Below, piece after piece: positions 33,761 to 45,105 of a DNA stretch of 64,000 bases; the first letter of the stretch is position 1; each line of letters opens with the position of its first letter. A model generated the notes under the pieces. That model was not told where the DNA came from. It searched no databases and was given only the letters and a program-made list of their open reading frames with translations. The DNA is from Bradysia coprophila. Taxonomy: Eukaryota > Arthropoda > Insecta > Diptera > Sciaridae. The position numbers and the translations under genes are program-made. The DNA lies in NCBI RefSeq assembly GCF_014529535.1, contig NC_050738.1, positions 6,552,140 through 6,616,139 of the forward strand, in the 5' to 3' direction.

Positions 33761-34022
33761 CACCTGTTCAGCGCTTTTAGTAGACTATATAGGAGATTCA
33801 ACTTAGCAGTAAGACATCGCTCGCTGGACCTTCAACTCATAGCTCTTTTTGTTTCTTCAGGAAATTAAATAAATATGAGTAAAATGAAGCATGTGATGAC
33901 TGCTGTTTTCTGAATAAAAGAGACATCACCTTTTCATGTGACTTTAATATTGTGATCTCAAAAACACCACCTTATTTAAAAATGGTTAAAAAACTAAGGC
34001 TGGAATTATATAAAAAAAAGCC

Positions 34023-34062
34023 AGTCAAGGGACCTGACCCACCCAAGAGGTGGGGCCTAGTT
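34023..34062. repeat. Conserved 40-base sequence shared with 7351-7390
   Basis: AGTCAAGGGA, CTGACCCACCCAA, AGGTGGG and CCTAGTT occur in the same order at both places with about three differences. CCCACC and GGTGGG can pair. In both places it lies a few hundred bases from the GCGAAGC hairpin. Confidence 0.7.
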
Positions 34063-34064
34063 TT

Positions 34065-34285
34065 TGGTTGATTTGGTTAATCACCAAGAAAAATATCCAG
34101 GATGTGATAAAACGCTAGGAGAAGTGTGGAGAAATGTCAAGAGAAATCGCCAGATTGTCAAGAAACGTTATGAAGACAAATATTCAATTATTTTAATTTT
34201 TGGCGTTTTTTCACACTTTGGAGATTTTCTGGGCGTCTTTCTACATTCTGGCGACTTTTCTTGGTGATTAAAGAAACCAGCCCAA
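34065..34285. repeat. Foldback repeat with TTAATCACCAAGAAAA arms
   Basis: GGTTAATCACCAAGAAAAAT on the left is mirrored by CTTTTCTTGGTGATTAAAGA on the right. Further in, AGAAGTGTGGAGA pairs with TCCACACTT-like sequence. A partial extra arm follows at about 34300-34365. Confidence 0.65.
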
Positions 34286-34431
34286 AATGATGAATTGCCA
34301 AGAAAGATAGCCAAAGTGTGAAAAAACAACGCCAAGAAAAATCGTCAGAAACGCCAAAGTGAAAAATACGTGTTTATGATTGTTCGAAAAAGAATGTAGT
34401 ACGCATTAAGTCTCTTTCGATCAGGGCCTAT

Positions 34432-34567
34432 TTTTAGGAAATTGAATTTTCCAAATTTGCCAAAACATGCTAGACTTTGCTAAAAATTTCCAAAATTTGC
34501 AAAAAAAAATTCTAACAGCAAATTTTAGCAAATTTGGAAAATTCAATTTCCCAAAAATAGGCCCTGC
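34432..34567. repeat. 136-base palindrome, CAGGGCCTATTTTT ends
   Basis: CAGGGCCTATTTTTAGG and CCAAAAATAGGCCCTG form the ends; GAATTTTCCAAATTTGCC mirrors GCAAATTTGGAAAATTC. Confidence 0.9.
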
Positions 34568-35392
34568 TTTCAATGCTCTAAAAATCGGATAGAACGTCTC
34601 ACATTCTGTCTGTTTTATTTTTTTTGCTATTATTTTCGAAACACTGAATGGAGAAGTATTTAAAGTGATAATTCAATAAGTTTCTAGTCCTTTTAAGTAT
34701 TATGACGAAATGTATGTTTATGCGTAGCATACATTGAAATTTTTTTGAAGCGGACTAATGTTTACGTTTTCGATTGAATACATAGCCCTGATGATGTTTT
34801 CGACACGAAAACGAAATATATCGGCAAAATAATTTACAAATTTGTCCTTTTTTGAGCTAATCCGACAACCACGTAATAAAGTGATAATTCTAAAAAAGAA
34901 TTGATCACAAGAAATGAAAAAGAGGAATTGATCGCAGAAAAAAAAAACTTGTCCAGCAGTTCCTGCAATCCTGGGAACGGAGAAGCTTTTCCTTTTACAA
35001 AATTATCAAGAAAGAAAGATTTTCCTTCTACTCCAATCAAATCCTCTTTACTTTCGATCAATTCCAATTTTTCATGCGATCAGTTCTTCTTTTTTCAACG
35101 ATCAGTTTAATATGCATGCAATTTATTATCAGGATGACAGTACGTTTTTCTAAGAGCCACATCTCTTACTATACGAGTATACAAGTAGCATTATTGACTT
35201 ACCAAATGAATTTGCTGCCGATCATTCACATAAAATGAATGTATGTTTTCACTATTGATCTTATGCATAGTTCTGGGTGTTCATTTAACTCGCAAAAATG
35301 ACAAAGAATTGCAATTTGAAATTTCTATTTTTACTTTTATCAAGGCAGCTCCTTGCTTTTACAATAATTAAACTACAGATCGATTTAAAGCT
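34568..35392. other. Intergenic, no gene recognised
   Basis: A weak inverted repeat around 34835-35080 (AATTGATCACAAGAAATG and related phrases) gives mirrored open frames. No exon is supported. Confidence 0.4.
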
Positions 35393-38300
35393 TCATTCAC
35401 TAACCGTACTAACGGTTTTCTTTTTAGGCCTCTTATGTATATTCGGGATGAAAATTTCTAGAAATGCGCAAACTGAAAGAAAGAGAATAAATTTTAAATG
35501 ACTGAACTAAACAAATTAATTAAAATAATTTGAAACTAACGAATGTATAACACGAACGTCATCACAACTGCCTCCGAGCAATGATAGTCTAGTAATAGGC
35601 CTACTACGTAAGCAAAGACCACACTTCCGAGACGACCTGATACGGAACCAATTGCCATCGCAGTTGCTCTGTTGAAAAATAGTACATTTTCTACCTTGGT
35701 GTATATTTCGAGAATAACTTCGTATGTACAATTGTATATAACGAGCGCCAGCGAGTGTATATACAATTGTACATAAGAAGTGATTCGAGAAATATACACC
35801 AAGGTAGAACAATGTTTTATCTCCTGCAAGCTGATATTTCATACATTAGCGAAATAACCACAAAAATTTGGATTTAAAATTAATTAATTAAGCATGTTGT
35901 TTTAAAACGCATTCACAACAAAAAAACATAGCTAACGCCGACCCGTACGAAACACCTATTCGTATCAAAAGCCTTTAATGTGAAACTCTTCATTTCTCTT
36001 ACTTCATTTTCTTCTCTGCTGAAAAACTATTCTCCCTTTAAAATCACTTACATTATCCACTCTTTGCCTTGTTATCATATACAACTAAATTGCCGGAGGC
36101 AATATAGACAGCCCCGTACGAAGACAAATTTCATAAATTCCTATTTAAACAGCTATATACCGCTATATTTAACTATATTTCACTATAAATAAACATTTCA
36201 CAGATAAATATATGCTATTATATAGCTCTATATGCCTGTATATAGCTCAATATAGCTGTATATAGGTATATATGGATGTCCGTATATGGAATCCCTGAAA
36301 CCCCACACACATAACAAATTATTTCCATGTTAACAGAAACTCTCTAAGTATAATTTTTCCCAAGATATTTCTATTTTACTAAAATCCAATATGGCCGCCG
36401 GCAGCCATTTTGTTAGGAGACCGGAAATAGTACCGACGCTTTACATTCGTTAATACCTTTCAAACAAAAAAAAATTCATGAAATTCGGTCAAAATTTACT
36501 CGAGATATTGTCAAAATACACCACGTTCACTGTACTTCCGAGTAGCCAGATAAGAGCTCACTCCAAGAGACCTAGCTCACGCTCCGGAGAACATAATTTC
36601 ATAAACTTTTTTTTTTCCTGATTGGTACGGTCAATACCTATCTAATAAAGCTAAAACGAACGAAATATGTTCAAATGTGGCCGACCTACAAGCAAAAACT
36701 GCTTGCCGCCCTGTGCCTGTTCCACACCAAGGGGTCTAACTCACGAGTCGGTCATCCGATTGCCATAAACTTTTTTTTGTCGATCGGTATTGTAAATACC
36801 TTTTATTTGACGTATCACTTACAAGTTTAACGTTTAAATGTCCGGAGATATCTTCGAAAAACCGTAAAGCACTTATTGGGCCACAGCTCGGGAGGGGTCG
36901 ATCCAAAATCACTCATCTTCGAACTTAGCCTGTCTTTTGACATTACCAAACGGGAAAAAAAAGAATTTTCAAAATCGGATGCGTTTTACTCAAGTTATCG
37001 TGCAGACGGACAGACGGACATTTTTTTTTTCGCGGATTTGGCATCTCTAGACAACCACAATAGGTTTCCCCTTACTCAGGGAGTCCAATTCGACGTGTTA
37101 CAAACGTATGCGTAAACCTATAAGACCCCAGTACTTCGTACGGGTCTAAAAACATCATACAGAGAATCCTTTATTTACTTACTCACACACATATACTATC
37201 CACCTCATCATTTCGTTCAAATCACATCATTCCGACTACTCTGATTATTTGTGCGATGTAGAAGTGACTAACGAACCACTACCGGCACCAATTGCATCGC
37301 GTTATGTGATTTGTTGGCGTAGTGGTCAGCATGTTTGGTTGATATGCTGCTGGATCCGTGTTCGCTTCCGCCGTTCGGCGATTTTTTTTTTCAAATATGT
37401 AGATGGAAAGTAAATTTACCCTAGGTGGGTTATGTGTGAATTATCCAATCGTATAGGCTGTGGTTATGTATGTGTTTGTATTTATATGCAGAAACGCGTA
37501 ATGTATGAAATATCAGCTTGCAGGAGATAAAAAGTATTTTAGATCATAGAATTGTCTGGGAACTAGGTTATCCTAGATGACTAAGGTGATTCTTCATCTA
37601 TCTGCAATTATTTTCTTCGTACAAACAATTCTGAAATAGTGCAAAGAACCAATAATAGCACTAGTACAAATTAAAGCAGTCAATCACGACAGTGTATCTT
37701 GTTATTTTACATTTTAACATTGTTTACACTGGTCATGCGATTAAAAACAACGCATTTCAACCAGTATGAGTGGTACTGTGGTACTCTAAATAGGGTACTG
37801 AAACTTAACAGTGGGTCGATTCCATACAAAAGTTTAAGAGCGACCATCATCCCTTGACAATTTTCTAGCCTACATTTGTGCGCAAAAATATTCGTTTTTT
37901 GATGATTTCTCTAAGCTAAAATATTTTTTTGAAAAAGCAAAACCATAAAAGCATGCAAAAATGTTTTACTTTTAAGATAAAAATTAATTTGTGGATGATA
38001 ACTTATTCCATTTGGAGAAACCTTTGCAAATGTGTATTTATGTGTTTTGCAAGGGTTTCTCCAAGTGGGTTAAGTTATCGACCACAAACCAATTGTTCCC
38101 TTAAAAGTAACACATTTTTGCATGCTTTTATGGTTTTGCTTTTTCAAAAAAAAAAAAAAAATGGTTCAGAGAAATCATCAAAAAACGAATATTTTTGAGC
38201 ACAAATGTAGACTAGAAAATTGCCAAGGGGTGAGCTCTCTTAAAAAAATTGAAACAACATCACTGTAAAATTTTCTAACTTAACTGAGAGAACCTGATCG

Positions 38301-40411
38301 ATTGCCCACGTTTATAGAAGCAAAATAACAAGGATCCACTGATTTTTGCATAGTTTTTGATTTCTTCAACTCGTCCAGCAACTCTCAAATCAGACTACAC
38401 GACGGAATTCATTTTTCTGCGAGCCTAAGCTCGAATGTACGGTAGGCAAACACTCGATACTCGATACTAGTCTAATAAATTTACCTCACATTTGTTGGAT
38501 ATAATTCGACAATTACAGCATTCAAAATTGAGTCAGTTGTTCCTATCAGAATTTGTAGCCTGCAAAGGAATTCTTAAATATAGTCTGAGTCTACAAATTT
38601 AGTAATTGGACGTACATATAAAAGTAAGCTGATAACTTGGGCACTTCAACGTACATAGCTGAGATGCTAGTGATTGTGGCAATAACCGTTATTCCAACTG
38701 TAACATCCAAAAATAAATTTTAAATTCAAAATTTTCAACAATCACCATTTTTTGAAATTCTACTGACAAAGTAACGGAAATTTTCCAACTCTATTAATCA
38801 GAAGCGCCTGGATTACGAACGAAAGGGTGTAAAAGATTTCAAGCAGTAGCGTCTGCTCATATGTGGCTATTTCGAATTTTATAATGCAGCTCTGGAAGCA
38901 ATGGGATATTAGAATTTGTTGCTTGTTCTCTTTCTTTATTTAAACAACTAAATGCGTAATTACCTCCGGTGAGAAGACAATGCTTTTGTCCGTATACGTA
39001 ATGTTCGGCCGGTACCTGTAAACAACATCACACATACGTATCCGTTCGCCAGGATAGTCTACGTCATTCTTGGCCAGACGATTTAATACTTCAGGTATCC
39101 AGACGTATAATCCATTAGTTCCGGCAAATTCAATAAACTTTAAAATGCACATTAACATCGTCGTCCTTAAATGTGGTGGCAAAAACAAAGGCTTGATTTG
39201 GAACCAAATCGATGCAAATAATGTCCTCTTTCGCACATCCTGTTCATGATCTGAAGCCGTTTCATCGTATAGTCCGTAGATGTGGTCCAAATCGGCATTT
39301 TTCCCACAGTTCCATCGATGTATCGTTTTAATAATTTCAATAGCTCCCACAATGTTGCCATTATTCAAGACGAATTTCGGACTTTCTGGCAGAATGCACA
39401 TGATTAGGAAGGCGACTAAACTTAACGTAGAACAGCCAACGATAAACAATCGCCACGGTTTGTAAGTGAATTGTATGGCAGGAAAATCGAACATCCAATC
39501 TTGGTTAATAACGAGCCATGCCACCAGTGGCAAGACTAAGGTAAAAAGTCCTAAAATGATCGATGCGTACATGATCGCCCGTGATCGGGTCTTTTCCGTG
39601 TGAAATTCACCAATATAAGCGAATGCTGGACCATAGCCACCGGAAACACTGCGAACAAGCGATTCAAGCGATAATTTTTTCGTCTTTCCCGAAAAAGATT
39701 TTCTTACTTACAAGAATCCGGTTAGGAACCTTAAGACGAGCAACGACCAAAAATCGTTGGAAAATGATGATGCAACGGAAGAGATAAATGCTAGCAATAA
39801 CGACCACTTTATGACAATGTGCCGACCTTTTGTGTCTGCCAAGTAGCCCCACAGAAAGGATGAGGCAATAATGCCTGTCCAACAATTTTTGATTAAATTG
39901 AAAAAAATTCCAAAAATGTTAGCTTTTTTACCAACAAATCCGACACCGCTTAACACTCCCTTGTCTTTTGTAGTCAATGACAAATCACATTCAGATACGG
40001 GCAGTACAAAACTAATTCCAATCATTTCGATCAATACGGCAGCTAAAGAAATACCAGTTACAGCTACCAACACATAGTTGAACTTTCCAAATTCTGCAAA
40101 AATGCAGAAATTTAAGCTTCACAAAACACTCGACATTGTTCCAGTTACTCGTCAGATGCAAAGCCTCTTCGATATCAAGTGGTGCAAACGACTCTTTTTT
40201 GATATTTGCTGTTGAAATTTGAAGGTTTGTCCCTGAAAGAGAAAGACTTTTCTCAATTTAAGGAAATTCGACGATCCATGAATCTTTGACTTTGGCTCCA
40301 AGTCTAAACTATTTGACCAAAGAAAATTGTGCCCTTCAATCAGTTTCATTTACCTTTTTCTCCTTGTGCGAGAGGTGCATACTGGTATTTTTTTACCGCT
40401 CCATCGGACAT
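35393..40411 (-). CDS. SV2-like major facilitator transporter, copy b, intact, 10 exons, 546 aa
   Basis: Twelve-helix MFS carrier related to synaptic vesicle glycoprotein 2; in insects such proteins are usually treated as organic ion or sugar transporter-like, with substrate unknown. Exons on the minus strand: 40411-40354, 40232-40149, 40093-39932, 39874-39712, 39648-38964, 38891-38768, 38697-38616, 38559-38485, 35668-35541, 35472-35393; total 1641 bases, all phases consistent. Start MSDGAVKKYQYAPL, then EEALHLTKFGKFNY, the MFS loop GYLADTKGR (about residue 111), LPESPKF (about 242) and NVRATAMAIGSVSGRLGS near the end. Intron lengths are about 40-150 bases except the penultimate one, about 2.8 kb, which has been filled by at least four repeats. 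Very similar to copy a at 9.4-12.7 kb but in the opposite orientation. Confidence 0.93.
35691..35807. repeat. 117-base palindrome with CTACCTTGGTGTATA ends
   Basis: CTACCTTGGTGTATATTTCG and CGAGAAATATACACCAAGG are the ends; TGTACAATTGTATATA mirrors TATATACAATTGTACA around AACGAGCGCCAGCGAG. It sits in the penultimate intron of SV2-like copy b, only about 20 bases before the acceptor of the next exon. The ends resemble those of the hairpins at 59879 and 60012 (CTACC, AAGGTAG). Confidence 0.9.
35940..37146. mobile_element. Terminal-inverted-repeat element, 1.2 kb, GACCCGTACGAA ends
   Basis: Begins GACCCGTACGAA and ends TTCGTACGGGTC, a perfect 12-base inverted repeat. It contains CCAATATGGCCGCCGG, several TTTTTTTTCG tracts, an AT-dinucleotide region (36145-36290), and near the right end AGGTTTCCCCTTACTCAGG. 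It carries no transposase frame, so it is non-autonomous. A diverged fragment is at 24573-25200. Located in the penultimate intron of SV2-like copy b. Confidence 0.75.
37311..37391 (+). repeat. tRNA-derived sequence with A and B boxes and a T tract (SINE head or pseudo-tRNA)
   Basis: GGCGTAGTGGTCAGCA resembles an A box and arm, GTGTTCGCTTCC resembles a B box about 40 bases later, and a run of ten T follows at 37382. The acceptor stem does not pair well and no clean anticodon arm is seen, so a functional tRNA is not claimed. Confidence 0.55.
37833..38243. repeat. 411-base foldback element
   Basis: TTAAGAGCGACCATCATCCC on the left mirrors GGGGTGAGCTCTCTTAA on the right. Long matching arms include AAAAATATTCGTTTTTTGATG, AAAGCATGCAAAAATGT and GGATGATAACTTATTCCATT, around a short GCAAATGTGTATTTATGTG centre. 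A shorter relative is at 54562-54811. Confidence 0.9.
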
Positions 40412-41462
40412 GCTATCGGGCTATAAAAAAAAGAATGATAAAAGGAGAGTTCTGCCTCAACTAAGATGTAGCCTCATGTGCGAGGAAGTAATCAAAAAAG
40501 AGAGGTGCGCCACATTCGGTAATTAATTCAATGAAATTCGCTTAAATGTTCAAAGAAAAACAATTCAAATGGAATTCGGACTATTTTTGTGGAATCGATT
40601 TCCAATTGTCAACTTTTACTTCCAGGGATTTTATTTGGAAAAAAAAATCCAAAATTTTCTTGACCTTTCACATCTTTTCTGCATTATTTGGAAAAATGTA
40701 CTAGCTTCTGAAAAATATGGGAAAAAGCTTCTTAAGTTTCAGCAAAAGAAATGTTATCGACTATTGTTAACTCATCACGTGCTCGTTTTATGATCCTCCA
40801 CTTATCCGTTAAAATATACTAATAGATATGCTAACAACTTGTGCCGATCATATCAACTCAGTTGAATGTTATAAACTTTTACAGTTTAACGGAATTTTCC
40901 CTTCAGTTCTTATGTCTACCCAATATATTTTTTCGGTTATATCAGCAATGCCATCTATCACTCGTTGATCACTGGGAAAATCAATTCACAAGTGCTTCAT
41001 TCCCGTATAACCTTGAATTACAATGTCATATTCCGTGTTTCATTGAAGCTATGTCATGTCATCTGTTATCAGCAATAACGACAAAATTAGCGTTAGCTGT
41101 ATCTGGAACATTCTCATATGGTAATGTTGAAGTAAAAGATTTTGTGCCAATCTATCGAAAGTACACCGAGAAGTAATAGATGAGATGATTACACTCTGGA
41201 CGCTTGTCAACGTACATACATATCTAACAATCGACAAATATTGGGTCTGATCGACAATGGGGTATACAAGTTTTTTTTAAAGTATTTTTAATCTAATTAA
41301 TAGTATGTTACGTAAAGCCTTAGGCTCTGGATACAAACCTCGGCCTTTGTTAGTAGGCAAATTTTTCCGCCGGCACGATTATATTGTACATGCTATGTGG
41401 CCTTTCCCTCACTAGTGAAGACCCTTTCCCTCGCTCGTAAAGTCAAACGCCATACTTTACAC
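40412..41462. other. Intergenic, no gene recognised
   Basis: Upstream of SV2-like copy b. An open frame of 111 codons at 40841-41176 lacks motifs and does not start at a clear ATG with context; not called. GTTGAAGTAAAAGATTTTG at 41127 and GAGAAGTAATAGATGAG at 41168 form the paired dispersed motif. Confidence 0.4.
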
Positions 41463-41565
41463 GTGAAATAATTTCATATCTCGTATCACGATGAGTAAAA
41501 GTACCTCGGGCTGAAGCCCTCGGATACTTTTACTCATCTGGATACGAGATGTCAAATTACTTCAC
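41463..41565. repeat. 103-base palindrome with CCTCGGGCTGAAGCCCTCGG tip
   Basis: GTGAAATAATTTCATATCTC on the left mirrors GAGATGTCAAATTACTTCAC on the right; ATGAGTAAAAGTA mirrors TACTTTTACTCAT; the tip is GGGCTGAAGCCC. Confidence 0.9.
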
Positions 41566-41705
41566 TGGTATAGTAATGTACTATTTTACAGTTACAAACA
41601 GTGATGTAAAGTGAACTTTACCGCGCTCTGGCATGTAAATTATGTTTACGTGTTACGGCATGTTTCATTTTCATTTACATTGCCTAATCACGTAAAGCAT
41701 TGTAC

Positions 41706-41814
41706 TTACGAGGTTCCAAGTTGTTATTTGACAAGTGGGGAATACAGCAGTCCCCTTCGGGTCGGGCTGTAACACCCCACTTATCAAATACACAACTTGG
41801 AACATCGGAAGTAA
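41706..41814. repeat. 109-base palindrome, TTCCAAGTTnTTATTTGACAAG arm
   Basis: TTACGAGGTTCCAAGTTG mirrors CAACTTGGAACATCGGAAGTAA; TTTGACAAGTGGGG mirrors CCCCACTTATCAAA; tip TCCCCTTCGGGTCGGGCTG. Its left arm is shared with the palindrome at 59569-59671. Confidence 0.88.
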
Positions 41815-43826
41815 TATACTATTTCCCGAAGCGGACATCACTTTACTTCACGGAGCTTAAGCTTCACGTCAAGTTTTTGAATGAAATACCTTACTTGGCA
41901 ATGTGGTAAATGATGTAAATGGTACTTCTCATGCGAAATTTACCAATAGAGGCGTGGCTGACACACTTTTGCCGATTTGCCCCATTGGTAAGTAATGTAC
42001 TATTAATGTTGCCGAATCTATTATCGGAAAACGACTAGGTTCTTCGATAAGAAACTTTACTTGACTTGTTTTTTGAAAACAATAGAAATTCTTTCTAAAA
42101 AAGAGATAAGTTTCTTCTGAAAATTACGGTAGTGTTGTTCAGCTTGAAAATATAAATTTATTGCATGATATTGACCAAAAATTGAACTACATACATTGTT
42201 AGAGACATATTGTACTTGCTTCGCTTTCAGGTCATTTTTCTTCTTATATCAAATTGGTATCGTTTTCTATAAATGAATCAACCAAACTTTTTTGTGAAAA
42301 ACCGATGTTGGCAAGTTGTTTGTTGATGGGATATGTAAGGAAAAAAGCAGAAATTCGCCTTTCGCTTATATTTTCGTTACTTTTTGTATTTTTCTTTCCA
42401 AAGTCACTTAGAAATCGATACCGATTTGACATAAGAAGTAATGTTACCTGAAAAACACTGAAAATAAATTAGCGAAGCAACTAGCGACAAAATTAGCGAC
42501 TGCAAACCTGCTCAGAATAATGATTTATGTCACTTATGAAAAAAATCTCAAACTCCGATTTCCCATTCAAATTGCCATAGCGAGTTTTCAGATTAAACTT
42601 TTTCCTTTTTGCAACAATCGTTTTGCGCGAAATGTATCAATACATTGTATTGATCATAAAATGTATACGACTTGTACTATAGTTCTAGTCACATTAGGTT
42701 ATGTTTTATTGTTACACGCAATAAATAATGTAATGACTTTTAAGAGCTATTTGCTCTTGACCGTGAATGAATTAATTGTATTGATGTTCATCTTGTGTGC
42801 TTTTGTTTTAATGGAACATTTATGAAAATTTCGTACATTACCCGCATGAAAATCGAATATTTGATATTTTAGCAACCAATTTTGTAGCAAAGGAAAAATA
42901 GGATTTTAATTTTGGTTTAAATTAAGTTGAGTTTGAAAATGAAGCTTAAAAGCTGCACTCAATGAACAACACTTTTTCATTTAAGCTAATCAAGTTATCT
43001 GCAAGTGATTGATTATCGGATCAATTTTACACCAAAAACTAGTGAAACTATCAATTATTGCGAGAATTATTGTCACTTTGTATTTTGTGTACTTACTTTC
43101 ATGTTTTCAGGAAAACTAACTCAACTAAAATTTTTTAATTGGCAAACTAAACAATTTAAATTGATAAATATTCCGCGCGATGCTTGTACGCTTGCTGTTC
43201 AATTGATATTGACTAACGATACGTATTTCGCGACCTACAGACTGTTAAACAATTCAATTCAGAACTGTTACCTTTTTGTTGACTATTACAATTAGATAGT
43301 GCATGGAGTTTTCCACGACTTCTGCCAAAAATTTTAAAATCATCTTTTTGTGTGATAAAAGTGTAATAAAAAAAAATTAAATCAATAAAAAAACAAAAAG
43401 TTGATGGGATGTAATAAAAGCAGCACTCCAAGTTATTATGCTATTGGTTGAATGGCCTGGAGATTATCGGAACAATTGACGGTTTTCTTTGATTTAATGA
43501 TTATTTTTAACCAAAATATTTTGGAGAAATGTAATTCTATCTTTAGATCTTAAATTTAAAACGTAAACGGCTGAATTTGAAAAATATGGAAAATTACCAA
43601 GGCATTTTCGAAGCTTTTGATTATGCAATGGTTCGTTGGCTAATGGCTATACAGTCAGCCAACAATAGATACAATTTTTGATTTCTGTATTTAGAACCGC
43701 CGAATGCTGGAGCTTACTCACTAAATGCTTTGGTGAGGTAATACAATTTGCTGGTTTTAAGTTTTTCATATTTTTGGATCATTACTATTCTAACAAAAAA
43801 TATAGTCAGATTGCACACCTACGAAC
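41815..43826. other. Largely non-coding; two doubtful open frames
   Basis: Open frames at 42520-42825 (101 codons, hydrophobic C-terminal half, with MYTTCTIVLVTLGYVLLLHA) and 43005-43295 (96 codons) are the only candidates. Neither has a domain I recognise, and the local AT content makes chance frames of this size possible. They are recorded here but not called as genes. Confidence 0.35.
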
Positions 43827-43938
43827 AAGGCCTATTTTTATTTATCTAATTAAATTCTTATATTTTTGAAGTTATAAATTAAGGTATTTTTAAGAGTTTT
43901 TAGGAATTTTCAGAAATGAATTATAAAAGTAGGCCCTG
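43827..43938. repeat. 112-base inverted repeat, GGCCTATTTTT ends
   Basis: AAGGCCTATTTTTATTTATC on the left and ATAAAAGTAGGCCCTG on the right; same end sequence as 34432-34567. The arms are more diverged than in that copy. Confidence 0.7.
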
Positions 43939-45105
43939 CTTTGAGTTAATGGTTGTACATCATTGTACTTTTTAAGGTTTATAAGGCACGACCTGAAACC
44001 TGGAGCTCTGAATACCTGAATCTGATTAGAACTGAAACTGAAGTAAAAATTCTTACCTGACCTGAATTTCAATTTCAATTCCAATTTCAATGTTCACAGA
44101 TAATTCAAAATCAGCAACTTATAAAAAAAACAAAGAAAAAAAATAATAAACAAAACAAACTAATAAACCGAATTAACCCTAAAACAAAACTTCCAAATAA
44201 AATTGAGATAAGTCATGTCAGAAATGCCATGTTACGCTGCTTTACGGAATCACAAAAATTAAAAATAAGAAAAGAAAAGGACAGTCATCTGCTATCGACA
44301 ATGAAGACCAAATTACTGAGCCTTGCCCAAGACTGGTGCTTTCTAATATATACAGAAAAATTGATGTTAAAACTAATGAAGTAAAAGATTTTGTTTCAAA
44401 TATCTGGCGATACTTTCTACAAATGAAGTAACAGATTCAATGATTTTATATCGCGGGTCACCTGTGGTTTAAATGTTAGTCGTAGATTCTACAAAATAAA
44501 ATGTGAAGACATTAACACAAAAAATGTTACATGCAAAGAAGTGACACCGACTTTTAAACTAAGCTAAAAAAACTTTTCAAAAATCCCGCTTAAATAACTC
44601 GAATAACTCGTTTTACTTTTGGGACAATTTACAGAAATTTTACTACACTTGGCCACCGTTCGCACTGTTTTAGACGTCCCAACCAATAAACCAATTGTGA
44701 ATGATCGAAATTTTCCCTCATAAAAGATGTCAAAATTTAGTGTGTGATGGAATGAAAATAATCGAGTAACTTGTCGTTTTCGTCGTGAATAATTTCATTT
44801 CTATATATTTTGACTTAAAAACAAACGGTAATCGTCGTCGTGCAGCCAAAAGTAATCCATTACTAGCCAAATTAAACGTTAAATCAAATTTATGTTGTGA
44901 AGAAAGTTTGTCAAAAAATAAAAGAAAGAAAATCTGATTTGGCGACAGGTGCTTTTTTTGTGTGGAAAAAAGTACAGTGCAGAAAATGATATTTGTTATG
45001 ATTTGTCATTAAGTGTACAGTTAATTAGTGAGTCCGGTGGTGTGCAAACCGATAATTCGGTGACTAAAGACCAACGTTTTATGTTGGGCGAGTAAAATTT
45101 CAACG
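43939..45105. other. Upstream region of the Pez-like gene
   Basis: Non-coding. It holds a good copy of the paired dispersed motif: AATGAAGTAAAAGATTTTG at 44376 and AAATGAAGTAACAGATTC at 44420. The 5' UTR is probably within the last several hundred bases; no TATA box was recognised. Confidence 0.45.

Noticed and set aside
37311-37391. Functional tRNA gene
   Set aside because: A and B boxes are present, but the acceptor and anticodon stems do not pair properly; kept as a tRNA-derived repeat.
40841-41176. 111-codon frame upstream of SV2-like copy b
   Set aside because: No recognisable domain, no good start, and it crosses a dispersed repeat motif.
42520-43295. Possible small membrane-protein gene
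   Set aside because: Hydrophobic but AT-biased sequence can give such frames by chance; no splice sites, domain or codon pattern supports it.
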